64,000 bases of DNA from Novosphingobium sp. CECT 9465. GTDB taxonomy: Bacteria > Pseudomonadota > Alphaproteobacteria > Sphingomonadales > Sphingomonadaceae. A program made the position numbers and the translations under genes. The notes beneath the pieces were generated by a model. It was not told where the DNA came from and did no database searches. It saw only the letters and a list, made by a program, of their open reading frames with translations. The stretch is taken from assembly GCF_920987055.1 (NCBI RefSeq), contig NZ_CAKLBX010000001.1:2652501-2716500 (forward strand). Reading direction: 5' to 3'. The stretch's first letter is position 1; each line of letters starts with the position of its first letter. Positions 8,826 to 18,043 of the stretch are shown piece after piece.

Positions 8826-10378
8826 TCGGCTGCATCCCGATCAGCGGGAGCCACCCCAAAATCCTCAGGCCAATGGCGCAGCGCCGACAGCACCGGATAA
8901 GGCGTGAATCCGCCCAACGCGCAAAGCGAGCCGAACTTCATCGTTTCGCACAAGTCCTCCAGAAGCGTGATGTCGTCACCCAGTGTGCGCGGCGTCTTGT
9001 TCGCATTATGCATCTGCGGCAGTGCCTCGACCTTGTCTGCCGCCCTGCCAGACCGGGCGCGAATACGGTCGATCAGTTCCACCCCGCGCGTTGATCCGAT
9101 CCGGCACGGCGTACATTTCCCGCACGATTCCACCGCGCAGAAATTCATCGCGAACCGCGCCTGCGCGCTCATGTCGGCGCTATCATCGAACACGGTCAGC
9201 CCGGCATGGCCGATCAGCCCGTCGTTGGCGGCAAAAGCCTCGTAATCGAAGGGCAAGTGAAATTCGGCAGGCGGGTGATAAGCCCCCAGCGGGCCACCCA
9301 CCTGCACCGCGCGCACCGGACGTCCCGATGCGGTTCCGCCGCCAACGGTCATCACCAGTTCGCCCAGCGTCACCCCGAAGCCGACCTCATACAGGCCGCC
9401 ATATTTGATATTGCCGGCAAGCTGGATCGGCATCGTGCCCTTTGACCGCCCGAACCCGACTTGCGCATAAGCCGCCGCGCCATTGGCCATGATCCACGGC
9501 ACCGCCGCCAGCGTCAGCACATTGTTGACGACCGTCGGCTTGCCAAACAGCCCCTCCAGCGCGGGCAGCGGCGGCTTGGCGCGCACTTCGCCGCGCTTGC
9601 CCTCAATGCTGTTCAGCAGCGATGTTTCCTCGCCGCACACATAGGCGCCCGCGCCCACGCGCACTTCGGCCACGAAAGGCGCAACGATATGCGCCGAGGC
9701 CCTGACCGCTGCTTCCATCTTCGCAATCGCGTGCGGATATTCGCTGCGAATATAAACGTAGCCCTTTGTCGCCCCCACCGCGAGACCCGCAATCGCCATG
9801 CCCTCGATCAGCATGAAGGGATCGCCCTCCATCACCATGCGGTCGGCAAAGGTCGCGCTATCGCCCTCGTCGGCATTGCAGACGATGTATTTCCGGTCTG
9901 CCTCGGCATTGGCGACAGTGGTCCACTTGATTCCCGCCGGAAACCCCGCGCCGCCGCGCCCGCGAAGACCTGATTCGGTCACTTGAGCAATCGTCGCCAC
10001 AGGGCCGATCTCGCGCGCCTTGGCCAGCCCATGCCAGCCGCCATGCGCCGCATAGTCGTCAAGGCTCAACGGCCGTGTCTTGCCCGCCCGCGCAAACGTG
10101 AAGCGCTGCTGCCTGGCGATGAACGGGTGATCCTCGATCCGGCCTATGGCCTTGACCGAAGTGCCGCCGAGCACATCGGCGACGTCCGCCGGTTCAAGTG
10201 GGCCGAATCCCTGCCCGCCAATCTCCACCAACGGCTCCAGCCAATGCATCCCCCACGATGACACGCGCTCGACCTCGTAGCCAGCCGCCGTGAAAGCATC
10301 GGCCACTTCATCGGCACCGCAGGCCAGCGCCAGCGCGTCGTCGCTGATCCGCACCACTTTTGCTGTTTCGGCGGTCAT
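8822..10378 (-). CDS. fdsB: NAD-dependent formate dehydrogenase beta subunit
   Basis: FdsB carries FMN, the NAD site and a [4Fe-4S] cluster, and is homologous to NuoF of complex I and to the hydrogenase HoxF. The 518-residue protein shows a thioredoxin-like N-terminal region, the FMN/NADH glycine-rich motif (LRGRGGAGFPAG), the NuoF segment CGEETSLLNSIEGKRGE, and the C-terminal cluster motif ESCGKCTPCRIGSTRG with its downstream Cys. ATG at 10378 overlaps the fdsG stop by four bases (ATGA). The stop overlaps mobA the same way. Confidence 0.95.
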   Translation of the reverse strand: MTAETAKVVRISDDALALACGADEVADAFTAAGYEVERVSSWGMHWLEPLVEIGGQGFGPLEPADVADVLGGTSVKAIGRIEDHPFIARQQRFTFARAGKTRPLSLDDYAAHGGWHGLAKAREIGPVATIAQVTESGLRGRGGAGFPAGIKWTTVANAEADRKYIVCNADEGDSATFADRMVMEGDPFMLIEGMAIAGLAVGATKGYVYIRSEYPHAIAKMEAAVRASAHIVAPFVAEVRVGAGAYVCGEETSLLNSIEGKRGEVRAKPPLPALEGLFGKPTVVNNVLTLAAVPWIMANGAAAYAQVGFGRSKGTMPIQLAGNIKYGGLYEVGFGVTLGELVMTVGGGTASGRPVRAVQVGGPLGAYHPPAEFHLPFDYEAFAANDGLIGHAGLTVFDDSADMSAQARFAMNFCAVESCGKCTPCRIGSTRGVELIDRIRARSGRAADKVEALPQMHNANKTPRTLGDDITLLEDLCETMKFGSLCALGGFTPYPVLSALRHWPEDFGVAPADRDAAE

Positions 10379-10788
10379 GCCAACTGCTCCACCAGTGCGC
10401 CCAGCTTTGCCGCATCGAGCCGAGCATGGACCTTTCCGCCTATCATCGCGTTCGGCCCCACGCTGCACAGGCCAAGGCAATAGACCGCCTCGATCCTCAC
10501 ACGCGGATTATCCGGCAACGCAGCGGCAAGCGCTTCAACGCCACGCGCCTGGCAGGCCTCGGCCCGACACAGCTTGAGCACGGCGTGCGGTTCGGGCACT
10601 TCGTGGAAATCATGATAGAAGCTGACCACGCCGTGCACATCGGCGCGGCTCAGGTTCAGGGCGCCCGCAATCGTGCGAATCGCCGGTTCCGATATGTGGC
10701 CATATTCCGCCTGCACATCGTGCAGGATGGGCAGCAATGGCCCTTCCCGTCCGGCGTGGGACGCAATGATCTGCTTCAACCTCTCCAT
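10375..10788 (-). CDS. fdsG: NAD-dependent formate dehydrogenase gamma subunit
   Basis: A 137-residue NuoE/HoxE-type protein with a thioredoxin-like [2Fe-2S] fold. The four ligands are visible as C74-x4-C79 and C104-x3-C108 (CRAEAC, CLGLC). It passes electrons within the FdsGB diaphorase part of the enzyme. It is the first gene of the operon, which then runs fdsB, mobA, fdsA, fdsD, fdhD. No LysR-type regulator gene of the kind often found beside fds operons is adjacent. The 260-base gap to bioB must hold both promoters. Confidence 0.94.
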   Translation of the reverse strand: MERLKQIIASHAGREGPLLPILHDVQAEYGHISEPAIRTIAGALNLSRADVHGVVSFYHDFHEVPEPHAVLKLCRAEACQARGVEALAAALPDNPRVRIEAVYCLGLCSVGPNAMIGGKVHARLDAAKLGALVEQLA

Positions 10789-10949
10789 GACGCCCAGAAT
10801 ACTCCGATGCTATTTTGTAAGCAACACATACAATCAAGCCCGTCCATCTGTCGATAGCGTCCTGATCCAAAGGGCAGGACAAGACCAGCCCGCAAGCAGC
10901 AATATAGCATTTCGCGGGGGCAATGCCGCAGCCATTGCATCGCGTGAAA

Positions 10950-10968
10950 TGCAAAGTGCGAATTTGCA
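10950..10968. promoter_or_regulatory. Interrupted palindrome in the fdsG-bioB intergenic region
   Basis: Arms TGCAAA and TTTGCA are separated by seven bases in the 260-base region between the divergent fds and bio operons. It lies about 160 bases from the fdsG start and 80 bases from the bioB start. The size fits a dimeric regulator site, but the regulator is not known. The region also has an AT-rich segment near 10801-10832 that could hold the fds promoter. I saw no BioR-type box (TTATCTATAA-like). Confidence 0.3.
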
Positions 10969-11048
10969 ATTTTACGAATTCACTACAGCATGACGGCGAA
11001 ATTTCGGTTATGGGCCTCGCAAAGACCTGAATCCGAAGGACGCCAGCC

Positions 11049-12149
11049 GTGCAAGAGACCATGCTCCAGCCGCGAGAATCGACCGTCACCACCGACGCGT
11101 TCACCACTGGAGCGTCCGCCCTGCCTGCCTGCCGGAATGACTGGACGCGCGAAGAAATCGCCGCGCTGTTCGATCTGCCGTTCACCGAACTGGTGTTTCG
11201 TGCCGCGCAAGTGCACCGCGCGCACCATCGCGCTGGCGAAGTGCAGCTTTGCACCCTGCTCTCGATCAAGACCGGCGGCTGCCCCGAAGATTGCGGCTAC
11301 TGTTCGCAATCGGTGAAGGCCGACAGCGGCATCGAAGCCACCAAGCTGATGGAAGTGCAGAAAGTTCTGCAATCTGCCGCACAGGCCAAGGACAACGGAT
11401 CGAAGCGTTTCTGCATGGGTGCAGCATGGCGCAATCCGAAGGACCGCGACATGCCCGCGATCATCGCCATGGTGAAGGGCGTGCGTGAAATGGGCATGGA
11501 AACCTGCATGACGCTGGGCATGCTCACCCCGTCGCAGGCCAACCAACTCGCCGAAGCGGGCCTCGATTACTACAACCACAACATCGACACCTCGCCCGAA
11601 CGCTATGGCGAAGTAATCACCACGCGCACTTTCGCTGACAGGTTGCAAACGCTCGATACGGTGCGCAACGCCGGGATCAACGTATGTTCGGGCGGCATCG
11701 TCGGCATGGGCGAAACACGCGCCGATCGCGTCGGCTTCGTCCATGCGCTGGCCACGCTGGAACAGCACCCCGAAAGCGTACCGGTCAACGCGCTGGTCCC
11801 GGTCAAGGGCACCGTTCTGGGCAACATGCTGGCCGATACACCGCTCGCCAAGATCGACGATATCGAATTCGTCCGCACCGTGGCCGTGGCGCGCATCACC
11901 ATGCCGCTGTCTATGGTGCGCCTTTCGGCGGGACGCGAATCCATGAGCGAGGCAACGCAAAGCCTGTGCTTCATGGCAGGCGCGAACTCGATCTTCACCG
12001 GCGACAAGCTGCTCACCGCCGCTAATGCCGGAGACGATGCCGACGCGGCAATGTTCGCCCGCCTTGGTCTGAAGCCGATGGAAGGCGATGAACCGCTGCG
12101 CGCAATGAAGGCAGCAGTCGGAGGCTGTTCGGGGGGCTGCGCGGCCTGA
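11049..12149 (+). CDS. bioB: Biotin synthase
   Basis: BioB is a radical-SAM enzyme that inserts sulfur into dethiobiotin. The radical-SAM triad is C78-x3-C82-x2-C85 ([12 protein letters not shown]). Downstream are the segments [16 protein letters not shown] and [17 protein letters not shown] and an Arg in the late RLSAGRE motif, which coordinate the [2Fe-2S] cluster and bind substrate. The start is most likely GTG at 11049, because GAAGGA ends eight bases before it; ATG at 11061 would be 20 bases away. The C-terminus ends in a Cys/Gly-rich tail. The stop overlaps the bioF start by one base (TGATG). Confidence 0.96.
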   Translation: MQETMLQPRESTVTTDAFTTGASALPACRNDWTREEIAALFDLPFTELVFRAAQVHRAHHRAGEVQLCTLLSIKTGGCPEDCGYCSQSVKADSGIEATKLMEVQKVLQSAAQAKDNGSKRFCMGAAWRNPKDRDMPAIIAMVKGVREMGMETCMTLGMLTPSQANQLAEAGLDYYNHNIDTSPERYGEVITTRTFADRLQTLDTVRNAGINVCSGGIVGMGETRADRVGFVHALATLEQHPESVPVNALVPVKGTVLGNMLADTPLAKIDDIEFVRTVAVARITMPLSMVRLSAGRESMSEATQSLCFMAGANSIFTGDKLLTAANAGDDADAAMFARLGLKPMEGDEPLRAMKAAVGGCSGGCAA

Positions 12150-13297
12150 TGGCAGACACTTCAACCCGGACGGGCAATATCTGGAGTACCCACACCGCCG
12201 ATCTCGCCGCCTTGGGCGAAAAGGCGCGGCTGCGCTCGCTGTCCCCGCGCAGGGGCGTTGACTTTGCTTCGAACGATTACCTTGCGATGTCCACCTCGCC
12301 GCGCCTTGCCCGCGCGGTGCGGGATGCCATCGCGCGCGGCGTACCGCTGGGTTCGGGCGGATCGCGGCTGCTGCGCGGCAACGATCCCGAACACGAACTT
12401 CTGGAAGAAGAGGCCGCGCGTTTCTTTGGCAGTGAGGCTGCGCTGTTCTTCTCTTCAGGCTACGCCGCCAATGTCGCGCTGCTCTCCACCCTGCCCCAGC
12501 GCGGTGACCTTATCGTCTATGACGAACTCGTCCATGCCTCCATGCATGAAGGCCTGCGCCTGACCCGCGCCACCGCCGTCAGCGCCGCGCACAACGATCC
12601 GCAAGGCTTCGACGATGCCGCGCGAACGTGGCGCGCCAATGGCAACACAGGCCGCATCTGGCTGGCGTTCGAAACGCTCTATTCGATGGATGGCGATATC
12701 GCGCCCGTGGCCGAAATGGCCCGTGTTGCCGAACGCCACGATGCCATCATGCTGATCGACGAAGCCCACGCTACCGGCGTGTTCGGACACGATGGACGCG
12801 GCCTTGCCTGCGATCTTGACGGTCGGCCCGATACCGTGGTCCTGCGCACCTGCGGCAAGGCGCTGGGCTGCGAAGGGGCGCTTGTGCTCGGTCCCCGGAT
12901 TGTCAGGGATTTCCTGGTAAATCGGGGCCGTCCGTTCATCTTCTCAACCGCGCCATCGCCGCTCATCGCCGCCGCCGTGCGCGAAGCCATCTGCATGCTG
13001 GCGGATGAACCTGAACGCCGAGAATCGCTCAAGGATCTTGTGATCCATGCCGAAGCCGTGCTAGGTCGCCACGGAGCCATCGCCACCGGATCGCAGATCC
13101 TGCCGCTGATCCTGCACGATGATGCCCGCACCATGGCCGTTGCGGCCGCACTTCAGGCCAGGGGCTTCGATGTGCGCGGCATTCGCCCGCCCACCGTCCC
13201 TCAGGGCACCAGCCGGTTGCGCATCTCGCTGACGCTCAACACCAGCCGGAGCGATGTCGATGCATTGGGCGCAGCACTGGCGGACGCGCTGGGATGA
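12149..13297 (+). CDS. bioF: 8-amino-7-oxononanoate synthase
   Basis: A PLP enzyme that condenses pimeloyl-ACP/CoA with L-alanine to make 8-amino-7-oxononanoate, an early biotin step. The 382-residue protein has the alpha-oxoamine synthase pattern: FASNDYLAMS near the start, GSGGSRLLRGN, SGYAANVALL, the Asp-Ala-His PLP-site segment DEAHATGVFG, and the PLP lysine in CGKALGCEGALV. It is the second gene of bioBFD. The start overlaps the bioB stop (TGATG) and the end overlaps bioD by four bases. Confidence 0.93.
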   Translation: MADTSTRTGNIWSTHTADLAALGEKARLRSLSPRRGVDFASNDYLAMSTSPRLARAVRDAIARGVPLGSGGSRLLRGNDPEHELLEEEAARFFGSEAALFFSSGYAANVALLSTLPQRGDLIVYDELVHASMHEGLRLTRATAVSAAHNDPQGFDDAARTWRANGNTGRIWLAFETLYSMDGDIAPVAEMARVAERHDAIMLIDEAHATGVFGHDGRGLACDLDGRPDTVVLRTCGKALGCEGALVLGPRIVRDFLVNRGRPFIFSTAPSPLIAAAVREAICMLADEPERRESLKDLVIHAEAVLGRHGAIATGSQILPLILHDDARTMAVAAALQARGFDVRGIRPPTVPQGTSRLRISLTLNTSRSDVDALGAALADALG

Positions 13298-13914
13298 GCG
13301 CCTTCATCGTCACCGGGACGGATACGGGCATCGGCAAGACGATCTTCGCCGCCGCACTTACCGGTGCCTTGACGGCGCACTACTGGAAGCCGGTTCAGGC
13401 GGGGCTGGATGATGGCGCAGATCGCGATCATGTCGCGCTGCTTTCCGGCGTTCCGGCCTCGCACATCCTGCCCGAAGCCTATCGCCTCGCCACCCCTTGT
13501 TCGCCCCACCGCGCGGCGGAAATCGATGGCGTGGTGATCGATCCTGCGCGCCTTGTCCTGCCCGATGTGCGTCCTCTGGTGGTCGAAGGCGCAGGCGGCG
13601 CACTTGTTCCGGTCACGCGCAACACAACCTACGCCGATGTCTTTGCATGGTGGAACCTGCCGGTCATCATTGTGGCGCGAACCGCACTCGGCACGATCAA
13701 TCATTCGCTTCTCACCATCGAAGCGCTGCGTCATCGCGGCGTATCCGTTCACGGCGTGGCGTTCGTGGGCGATGCCAATGAAGACAGCGAAGCCACGATC
13801 TGCACGATGGGAGAGGCACGGCGGCTGGGCCGTCTGCCAATACTGAAAACGCTGGATGCGCGGACACTTGCCGACGCATTCGCCCGGAATTTCCATCTCG
13901 AAGATTTCACCTGA
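13294..13914 (+). CDS. bioD: Dethiobiotin synthetase
   Basis: An ATP-dependent carboxylase that closes the ureido ring of dethiobiotin. The 206-residue protein starts with the BioD P-loop (FIVTGTDTGIGKT) and has KPVQAGL, the DARP-like VVEGAGGALVPV segment and RTALGTINHSLLTIEAL. It overlaps bioF by ATGA. bioA (the DAPA aminotransferase) and bioC/bioH are not in this window, so the pathway needs genes elsewhere. Confidence 0.93.
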   Translation: MSAFIVTGTDTGIGKTIFAAALTGALTAHYWKPVQAGLDDGADRDHVALLSGVPASHILPEAYRLATPCSPHRAAEIDGVVIDPARLVLPDVRPLVVEGAGGALVPVTRNTTYADVFAWWNLPVIIVARTALGTINHSLLTIEALRHRGVSVHGVAFVGDANEDSEATICTMGEARRLGRLPILKTLDARTLADAFARNFHLEDFT

Positions 13915-13962
13915 TCTTTGGCCCGCGCCATTGAGGTACAGGGCACCAAGCCACAGTAGCCC

Positions 13963-14424
13963 TCACGCCCGATCCTTGATCGGCTCCATCACCACGAAAG
14001 TCGACGTGTTCGAAACATGCGGCAGGGTCGAGATCTTTTCGCCCAGCACCATGCGGAAACGGCGGATGTCTGCGGTTCGCACCTTCATCAGATAATCGAA
14101 ATTGCCAGCGATCATGTGGCATTCCTCGATTTCGGGAATGGCCATGACTCCGCGATTGAATTCGGCGAGCGCCTGTTCGCGCGTGTCGGAAAGTTTCACT
14201 TCGGTGAACGCAATGTGGTCCAGCCCCAGACGCGCCATGTCCAGCACGGCGCGAAATCCCTTGATCACGCCATCGTCGATCAGGCGCTTCAAGCGCACCT
14301 GACACGGCGTTTTGGACAAGCCGACCTGTTCGGCCAGTTCGGTGACCGGCATCCGCCCGTCTCGCGACAGGAGATCGATAATCTTGCGATCGAACTGGTC
14401 AAGTTGCCTGCCTGTTGCATCCAT
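13963..14424 (-). CDS. Lrp/AsnC-family regulator, probable PutR
   Basis: A 153-residue Lrp-type protein. It has an N-terminal winged helix-turn-helix (KIIDLLSRDGRMPVTELAEQVGLSKTPCQVRLKRL) and a C-terminal RAM/ligand-sensing domain (IAFTEVKL ... IEECHMIAGNFDYLMKVRTADI). It is divergent from putA with a 91-base gap. Lrp proteins in this position in other alphaproteobacteria (PutR) activate putA in response to proline; that role is inferred here from context. Convergent with bioD, 48 bases apart. Confidence 0.85.
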   Translation of the reverse strand: MDATGRQLDQFDRKIIDLLSRDGRMPVTELAEQVGLSKTPCQVRLKRLIDDGVIKGFRAVLDMARLGLDHIAFTEVKLSDTREQALAEFNRGVMAIPEIEECHMIAGNFDYLMKVRTADIRRFRMVLGEKISTLPHVSNTSTFVVMEPIKDRA

Positions 14425-14515
14425 CGACGAATAATAGACTGCATATTTGATAAATTAAAGGCATGTTATCTACCTGTGGCCAACCATAGGTCGGATTGCC
14501 GGAATATTTGGTGGT

Positions 14516-17500
14516 ATGTGCTGCCAGATGACCAAGCCCACCCCCTTCGAACACTTCGCGCCAGCGCTTGCCACGCCCACGGCCTTGCGCCGCGCCATTA
14601 CCGACGCCACGCGCCGTGCCGAACGTGATTGCGTGAAAGCGCTGCTGCCGGAGGCAACGCTGCCGGCAGCGGTCGCTGCTTCGGCGCAGGCGCTCGCCCG
14701 CAAACTGGTTGAAACGCTGCGCGAAAAGCCGCGCGGCAATGGCGTGGAACAACTGGTGCAGGAATACGCGCTGTCCACGCAGGAAGGCGTTGCCCTGATG
14801 TGCCTTGCCGAAGCGCTGCTGCGCATACCTGACAACGCCACGCGCGACGACCTTATCCGCGACAAGATTGCCGGGGGAAACTGGTTGGCACACCTTGGCG
14901 GTGATCGCTCGCTGTTCGTCAACGCCGCCACCTGGGGCTTGGTCGTCACGGGCAAGCTGACCGCAAGTGTGGATGACAGCGGTCTGGGCAATGCGCTCAC
15001 GCGCCTGCTGGCACGGGCAGGCGAACCCGTAATCCGGCGCGGCGTCGATCTTGCCATGCGGATGATGGGCGAACAGTTCGTCACCGGCGAAACGATTGCC
15101 GAAGCGCTGAAGCGGGCGCGCCCGCTGGAAAGGCGCGGCTTCCGCTACAGCTACGACATGCTCGGCGAAGCAGCGATGACCGCACGGGACGCCGACCGTT
15201 ACTACGCCGATTACGAAACCGCGATCCACGCCATCGGCATGGCGTCGGCAGGGCGCGGCGTCTATGATGGCCCCGGCATCTCGATCAAGCTGTCAGCGCT
15301 GCATCCGCGCTACGCCCGCGCGCAGCAGGCGCGCGTGATGGCCGAACTGCTGCCACGCGTGAAGGCGCTGGCGAAACTGGCAATGCGTCATGACATCGGT
15401 CTCAATATCGACGCCGAAGAAGCGGATCGCCTGGAACTGTCACTTGACCTTCTCGAAGCCCTTGCGATGGACCCTGAACTGGCAGGCTGGAACGGCCTCG
15501 GCTTCGTCGTCCAGGCTTATGGCAAGCGCTGCCCGGCGGTGATCGACTGGATCGTCGATCTCGCCCGCCGCGCTGGCCGCCGGATCATGGTCCGGCTGGT
15601 CAAGGGTGCCTACTGGGATGCAGAGATCAAGCGCGCGCAAGTGGACGGCCAGGCCGACTTTCCCGTCTATACCCGCAAGGCGCATACCGATGTCGCCTAT
15701 ATCGCCTGCGCCCGCCGCCTGCTTGCCGCGCGCGATGTTGTGTTTCCCCAGTTCGCCACGCACAATGCGCAAACACTGGCCACGATCTACCGCATGGCCG
15801 GACCGGATTTCACCATCGGCAGTTACGAATTCCAGTGCCTCCATGGCATGGGCGAACCGCTCTATGACGAGGTTGTCGGGCCGGACAAGCTGGACCGTCC
15901 CTGCCGCATCTATGCCCCGGTGGGCACGCACGAAACGCTGCTCGCCTATCTCGTTCGTCGCCTGCTGGAAAACGGCGCGAACTCATCGTTCGTGAACCGG
16001 ATCGCCAATCCACAAGTGCCGGTCGAAGATATCATCGCCGACCCGGTGGCGCAGGTCACCGCCGCTGCTGATCCCGGCGCACCCCATCCGCTGATTGCCC
16101 TGCCCCGCGCGATCTTCCCCGATCGCCGCAACAGCGCCGGGCCAGACCTTGCCGACGAGGCAACGCTGGGCAGGCTGAGCCAGCGCTTCACCGCCGTTTC
16201 AAGGCTGGTCCGCCATGCCGCGCCCACGGCCGAATTGCCCGCTGGCCCTGCGCGTGCCGTCCGCAATCCCGCCAATCATGCCGATATCGTCGGCATGGTC
16301 CGCGAGGTGTTGCCAGAAGCTGCGGCCCAGGCCCCGCACATCTCGGCTACCTCGCGCTGGAGCCAGACGCCCGTCGCCACGCGCGCGATCATCCTCGAAC
16401 GCGCGTCCGATGCGATGCAGGCCGCCTTGCCCGAACTCATCGCGCTGATCGTGCGCGAGGCGGGCAAATCGGTGCCCAACGCCGTGGCCGAAGTGCGTGA
16501 AGCCATCGATTTCCTGCGCTATTATGCGTCGCAAGCCCCATTGCTGGCGGGGTCGCTTCCGCTCGGAACCGCGCTATGCATCAGCCCGTGGAACTTCCCG
16601 CTGGCGATCTTTACCGGACAGATTGCCGCCGCGCTGATGGCGGGCAATCCCGTGCTGGCAAAACCGGCAGAGGAAACGCCGCTGATCGCATCGGAAGCCG
16701 TGCGTATCCTGCACGAAGCGGGCGTACCCGATGACGCCCTCATCCTGCTGCCGGGCGATGGCACGATAGGCGCCAGCCTTGTCGCTGCGCCGGAAGTGTC
16801 GGCCGTGCTGTTCACCGGATCGACCGAAGTCGGCCGCCTGATCCAGCGCCAATTGGCAACGCGCCTGTCTGCCCCAGGCCGGCCCGTCCCGCTGATCGCG
16901 GAAACCGGCGGGCAGAACGCGATGATCGTCGACAGTTCGGCCCTTGCCGAACAGGTCGTCGCCGACGTGATCGCCTCGGCCTTCGACAGCGCGGGCCAGC
17001 GCTGTTCGGCCCTGCGCGTATTGTGCTTGCAGGAAGACGTGGCAGACCACGTGCTCGCAATGCTCAAGGGTGCATTGGCCGAACTCCACATAGGCACTAC
17101 CGATCGCCTCAGCGCGGACATCGGCCCGGTCATCACTGCCCAGGCGCGGGACGGGATCGAGGCCCACATCGCCGCTCTGGCAGCCAAGGGCTGCCCGGTC
17201 CACCGTTTGGCGCTCGGCCCGGAAACCGCTGGCGGCACGTTCGTCGCCCCCACGATCATCGAATTGCCGGACCCCGCGCTGCTCACCCGCGAAGTGTTCG
17301 GCCCTGTCCTCCACGTCATCCGTTTTCCGCGGTCAGGCATGGGCGCGATGGTCGATCGGATCAATGCCTGGGGCTATGGCCTGACCTTCGGCCTGCACAC
17401 CCGGCTGGATGAGACCATCACCCGGATCACTGCGAGGGCCAACGCGGGCAACATCTATGTCAACCGCAACGTGATCGGCGCGGTGGTCGGGGTTCAACCA

Positions 17501-17971
17501 TTCGGCGGCCACGGCCTGTCGGGGACCGGACCCAAGGCGGGCGGCCCGCTCTATCTGCGTCGTCTGGTGGCCAGCGCGCCTTCCGCTCCGGCCCTCGCGC
17601 TGGGAGAGCGCGAACTGATCGGGCCGGTGGGTGAGCGCAACATTCATGCACTGCGTCCCGTGGGACGTGTGCTCATCGCCGCGCAGCATCATGAACGCCT
17701 CGCTGCGCTGGAATCGCGCGTCAAAAGCCTTGGCGGAATCCCGGTCGTCGCCGATCCCGGCTGGCAAGCCCTTGGGCCGTTTGCGCGCGCCCTCGTCGAT
17801 GGCGACACCGCCTTCACGCTGGCCATCGCGCAGGCGGTGGCCGCGCTTGATGGCGCAATAGTCCCGGTACTTTGCCCGGCCGACGATGACGCCATGCTGA
17901 TCGGCGAAGTTTCGCTGTCGATCAACACGACGGCGGCCGGCGGCAACGCCAGCCTGATGGCAATGGCATAA
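14516..17971 (+). CDS. putA: Bifunctional proline dehydrogenase / P5C dehydrogenase, C-terminally extended PutA
   Basis: Converts proline to glutamate in two steps with substrate channelling. The FAD-dependent PRODH barrel has GPGISIKLSALHPRY, VRLVKGAYWDAEIKRAQ and YEFQCLHGMGEPLY. The NAD-dependent P5CDH domain has SPWNFPLAIFTGQIAAALMAGN, LFTGSTEVGR, ETGGQNAMIVDSSA, the catalytic Cys830 in GQRCSALR, EVFGPVLHV and PFGGHGLSGTGPKAGG. About 110 further residues follow, ending in NTTAAGGNASLMAMA, the dimerisation-flap tail of long PutAs. There is no N-terminal ribbon-helix-helix DNA-binding domain, so autoregulation is excluded and the divergent Lrp protein is the likely regulator. The start could be ATG 14516 or ATG 14528; neither has a decisive ribosome site. 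Confidence 0.95.
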   Translation: MCCQMTKPTPFEHFAPALATPTALRRAITDATRRAERDCVKALLPEATLPAAVAASAQALARKLVETLREKPRGNGVEQLVQEYALSTQEGVALMCLAEALLRIPDNATRDDLIRDKIAGGNWLAHLGGDRSLFVNAATWGLVVTGKLTASVDDSGLGNALTRLLARAGEPVIRRGVDLAMRMMGEQFVTGETIAEALKRARPLERRGFRYSYDMLGEAAMTARDADRYYADYETAIHAIGMASAGRGVYDGPGISIKLSALHPRYARAQQARVMAELLPRVKALAKLAMRHDIGLNIDAEEADRLELSLDLLEALAMDPELAGWNGLGFVVQAYGKRCPAVIDWIVDLARRAGRRIMVRLVKGAYWDAEIKRAQVDGQADFPVYTRKAHTDVAYIACARRLLAARDVVFPQFATHNAQTLATIYRMAGPDFTIGSYEFQCLHGMGEPLYDEVVGPDKLDRPCRIYAPVGTHETLLAYLVRRLLENGANSSFVNRIANPQVPVEDIIADPVAQVTAAADPGAPHPLIALPRAIFPDRRNSAGPDLADEATLGRLSQRFTAVSRLVRHAAPTAELPAGPARAVRNPANHADIVGMVREVLPEAAAQAPHISATSRWSQTPVATRAIILERASDAMQAALPELIALIVREAGKSVPNAVAEVREAIDFLRYYASQAPLLAGSLPLGTALCISPWNFPLAIFTGQIAAALMAGNPVLAKPAEETPLIASEAVRILHEAGVPDDALILLPGDGTIGASLVAAPEVSAVLFTGSTEVGRLIQRQLATRLSAPGRPVPLIAETGGQNAMIVDSSALAEQVVADVIASAFDSAGQRCSALRVLCLQEDVADHVLAMLKGALAELHIGTTDRLSADIGPVITAQARDGIEAHIAALAAKGCPVHRLALGPETAGGTFVAPTIIELPDPALLTREVFGPVLHVIRFPRSGMGAMVDRINAWGYGLTFGLHTRLDETITRITARANAGNIYVNRNVIGAVVGVQPFGGHGLSGTGPKAGGPLYLRRLVASAPSAPALALGERELIGPVGERNIHALRPVGRVLIAAQHHERLAALESRVKSLGGIPVVADPGWQALGPFARALVDGDTAFTLAIAQAVAALDGAIVPVLCPADDDAMLIGEVSLSINTTAAGGNASLMAMA

Positions 17972-18043
17972 CGCCGCTTCTCTTCCTCCAGTTGCCGACA
18001 CCCTTTGAGATTGTTAGGCTGCCAAACGGAAGAGGAGCCGCAC

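Noticed and set aside
10789..11048. BioR or BirA operator before bioB
   Set aside because: No match to TTATCTATAA-type or TTGTAAACC-type boxes.
10983..12164. Long open frame opposite bioB (393 codons)
   Set aside because: High-GC shadow of bioB. The translation has no family pattern, while bioB has all its motifs.
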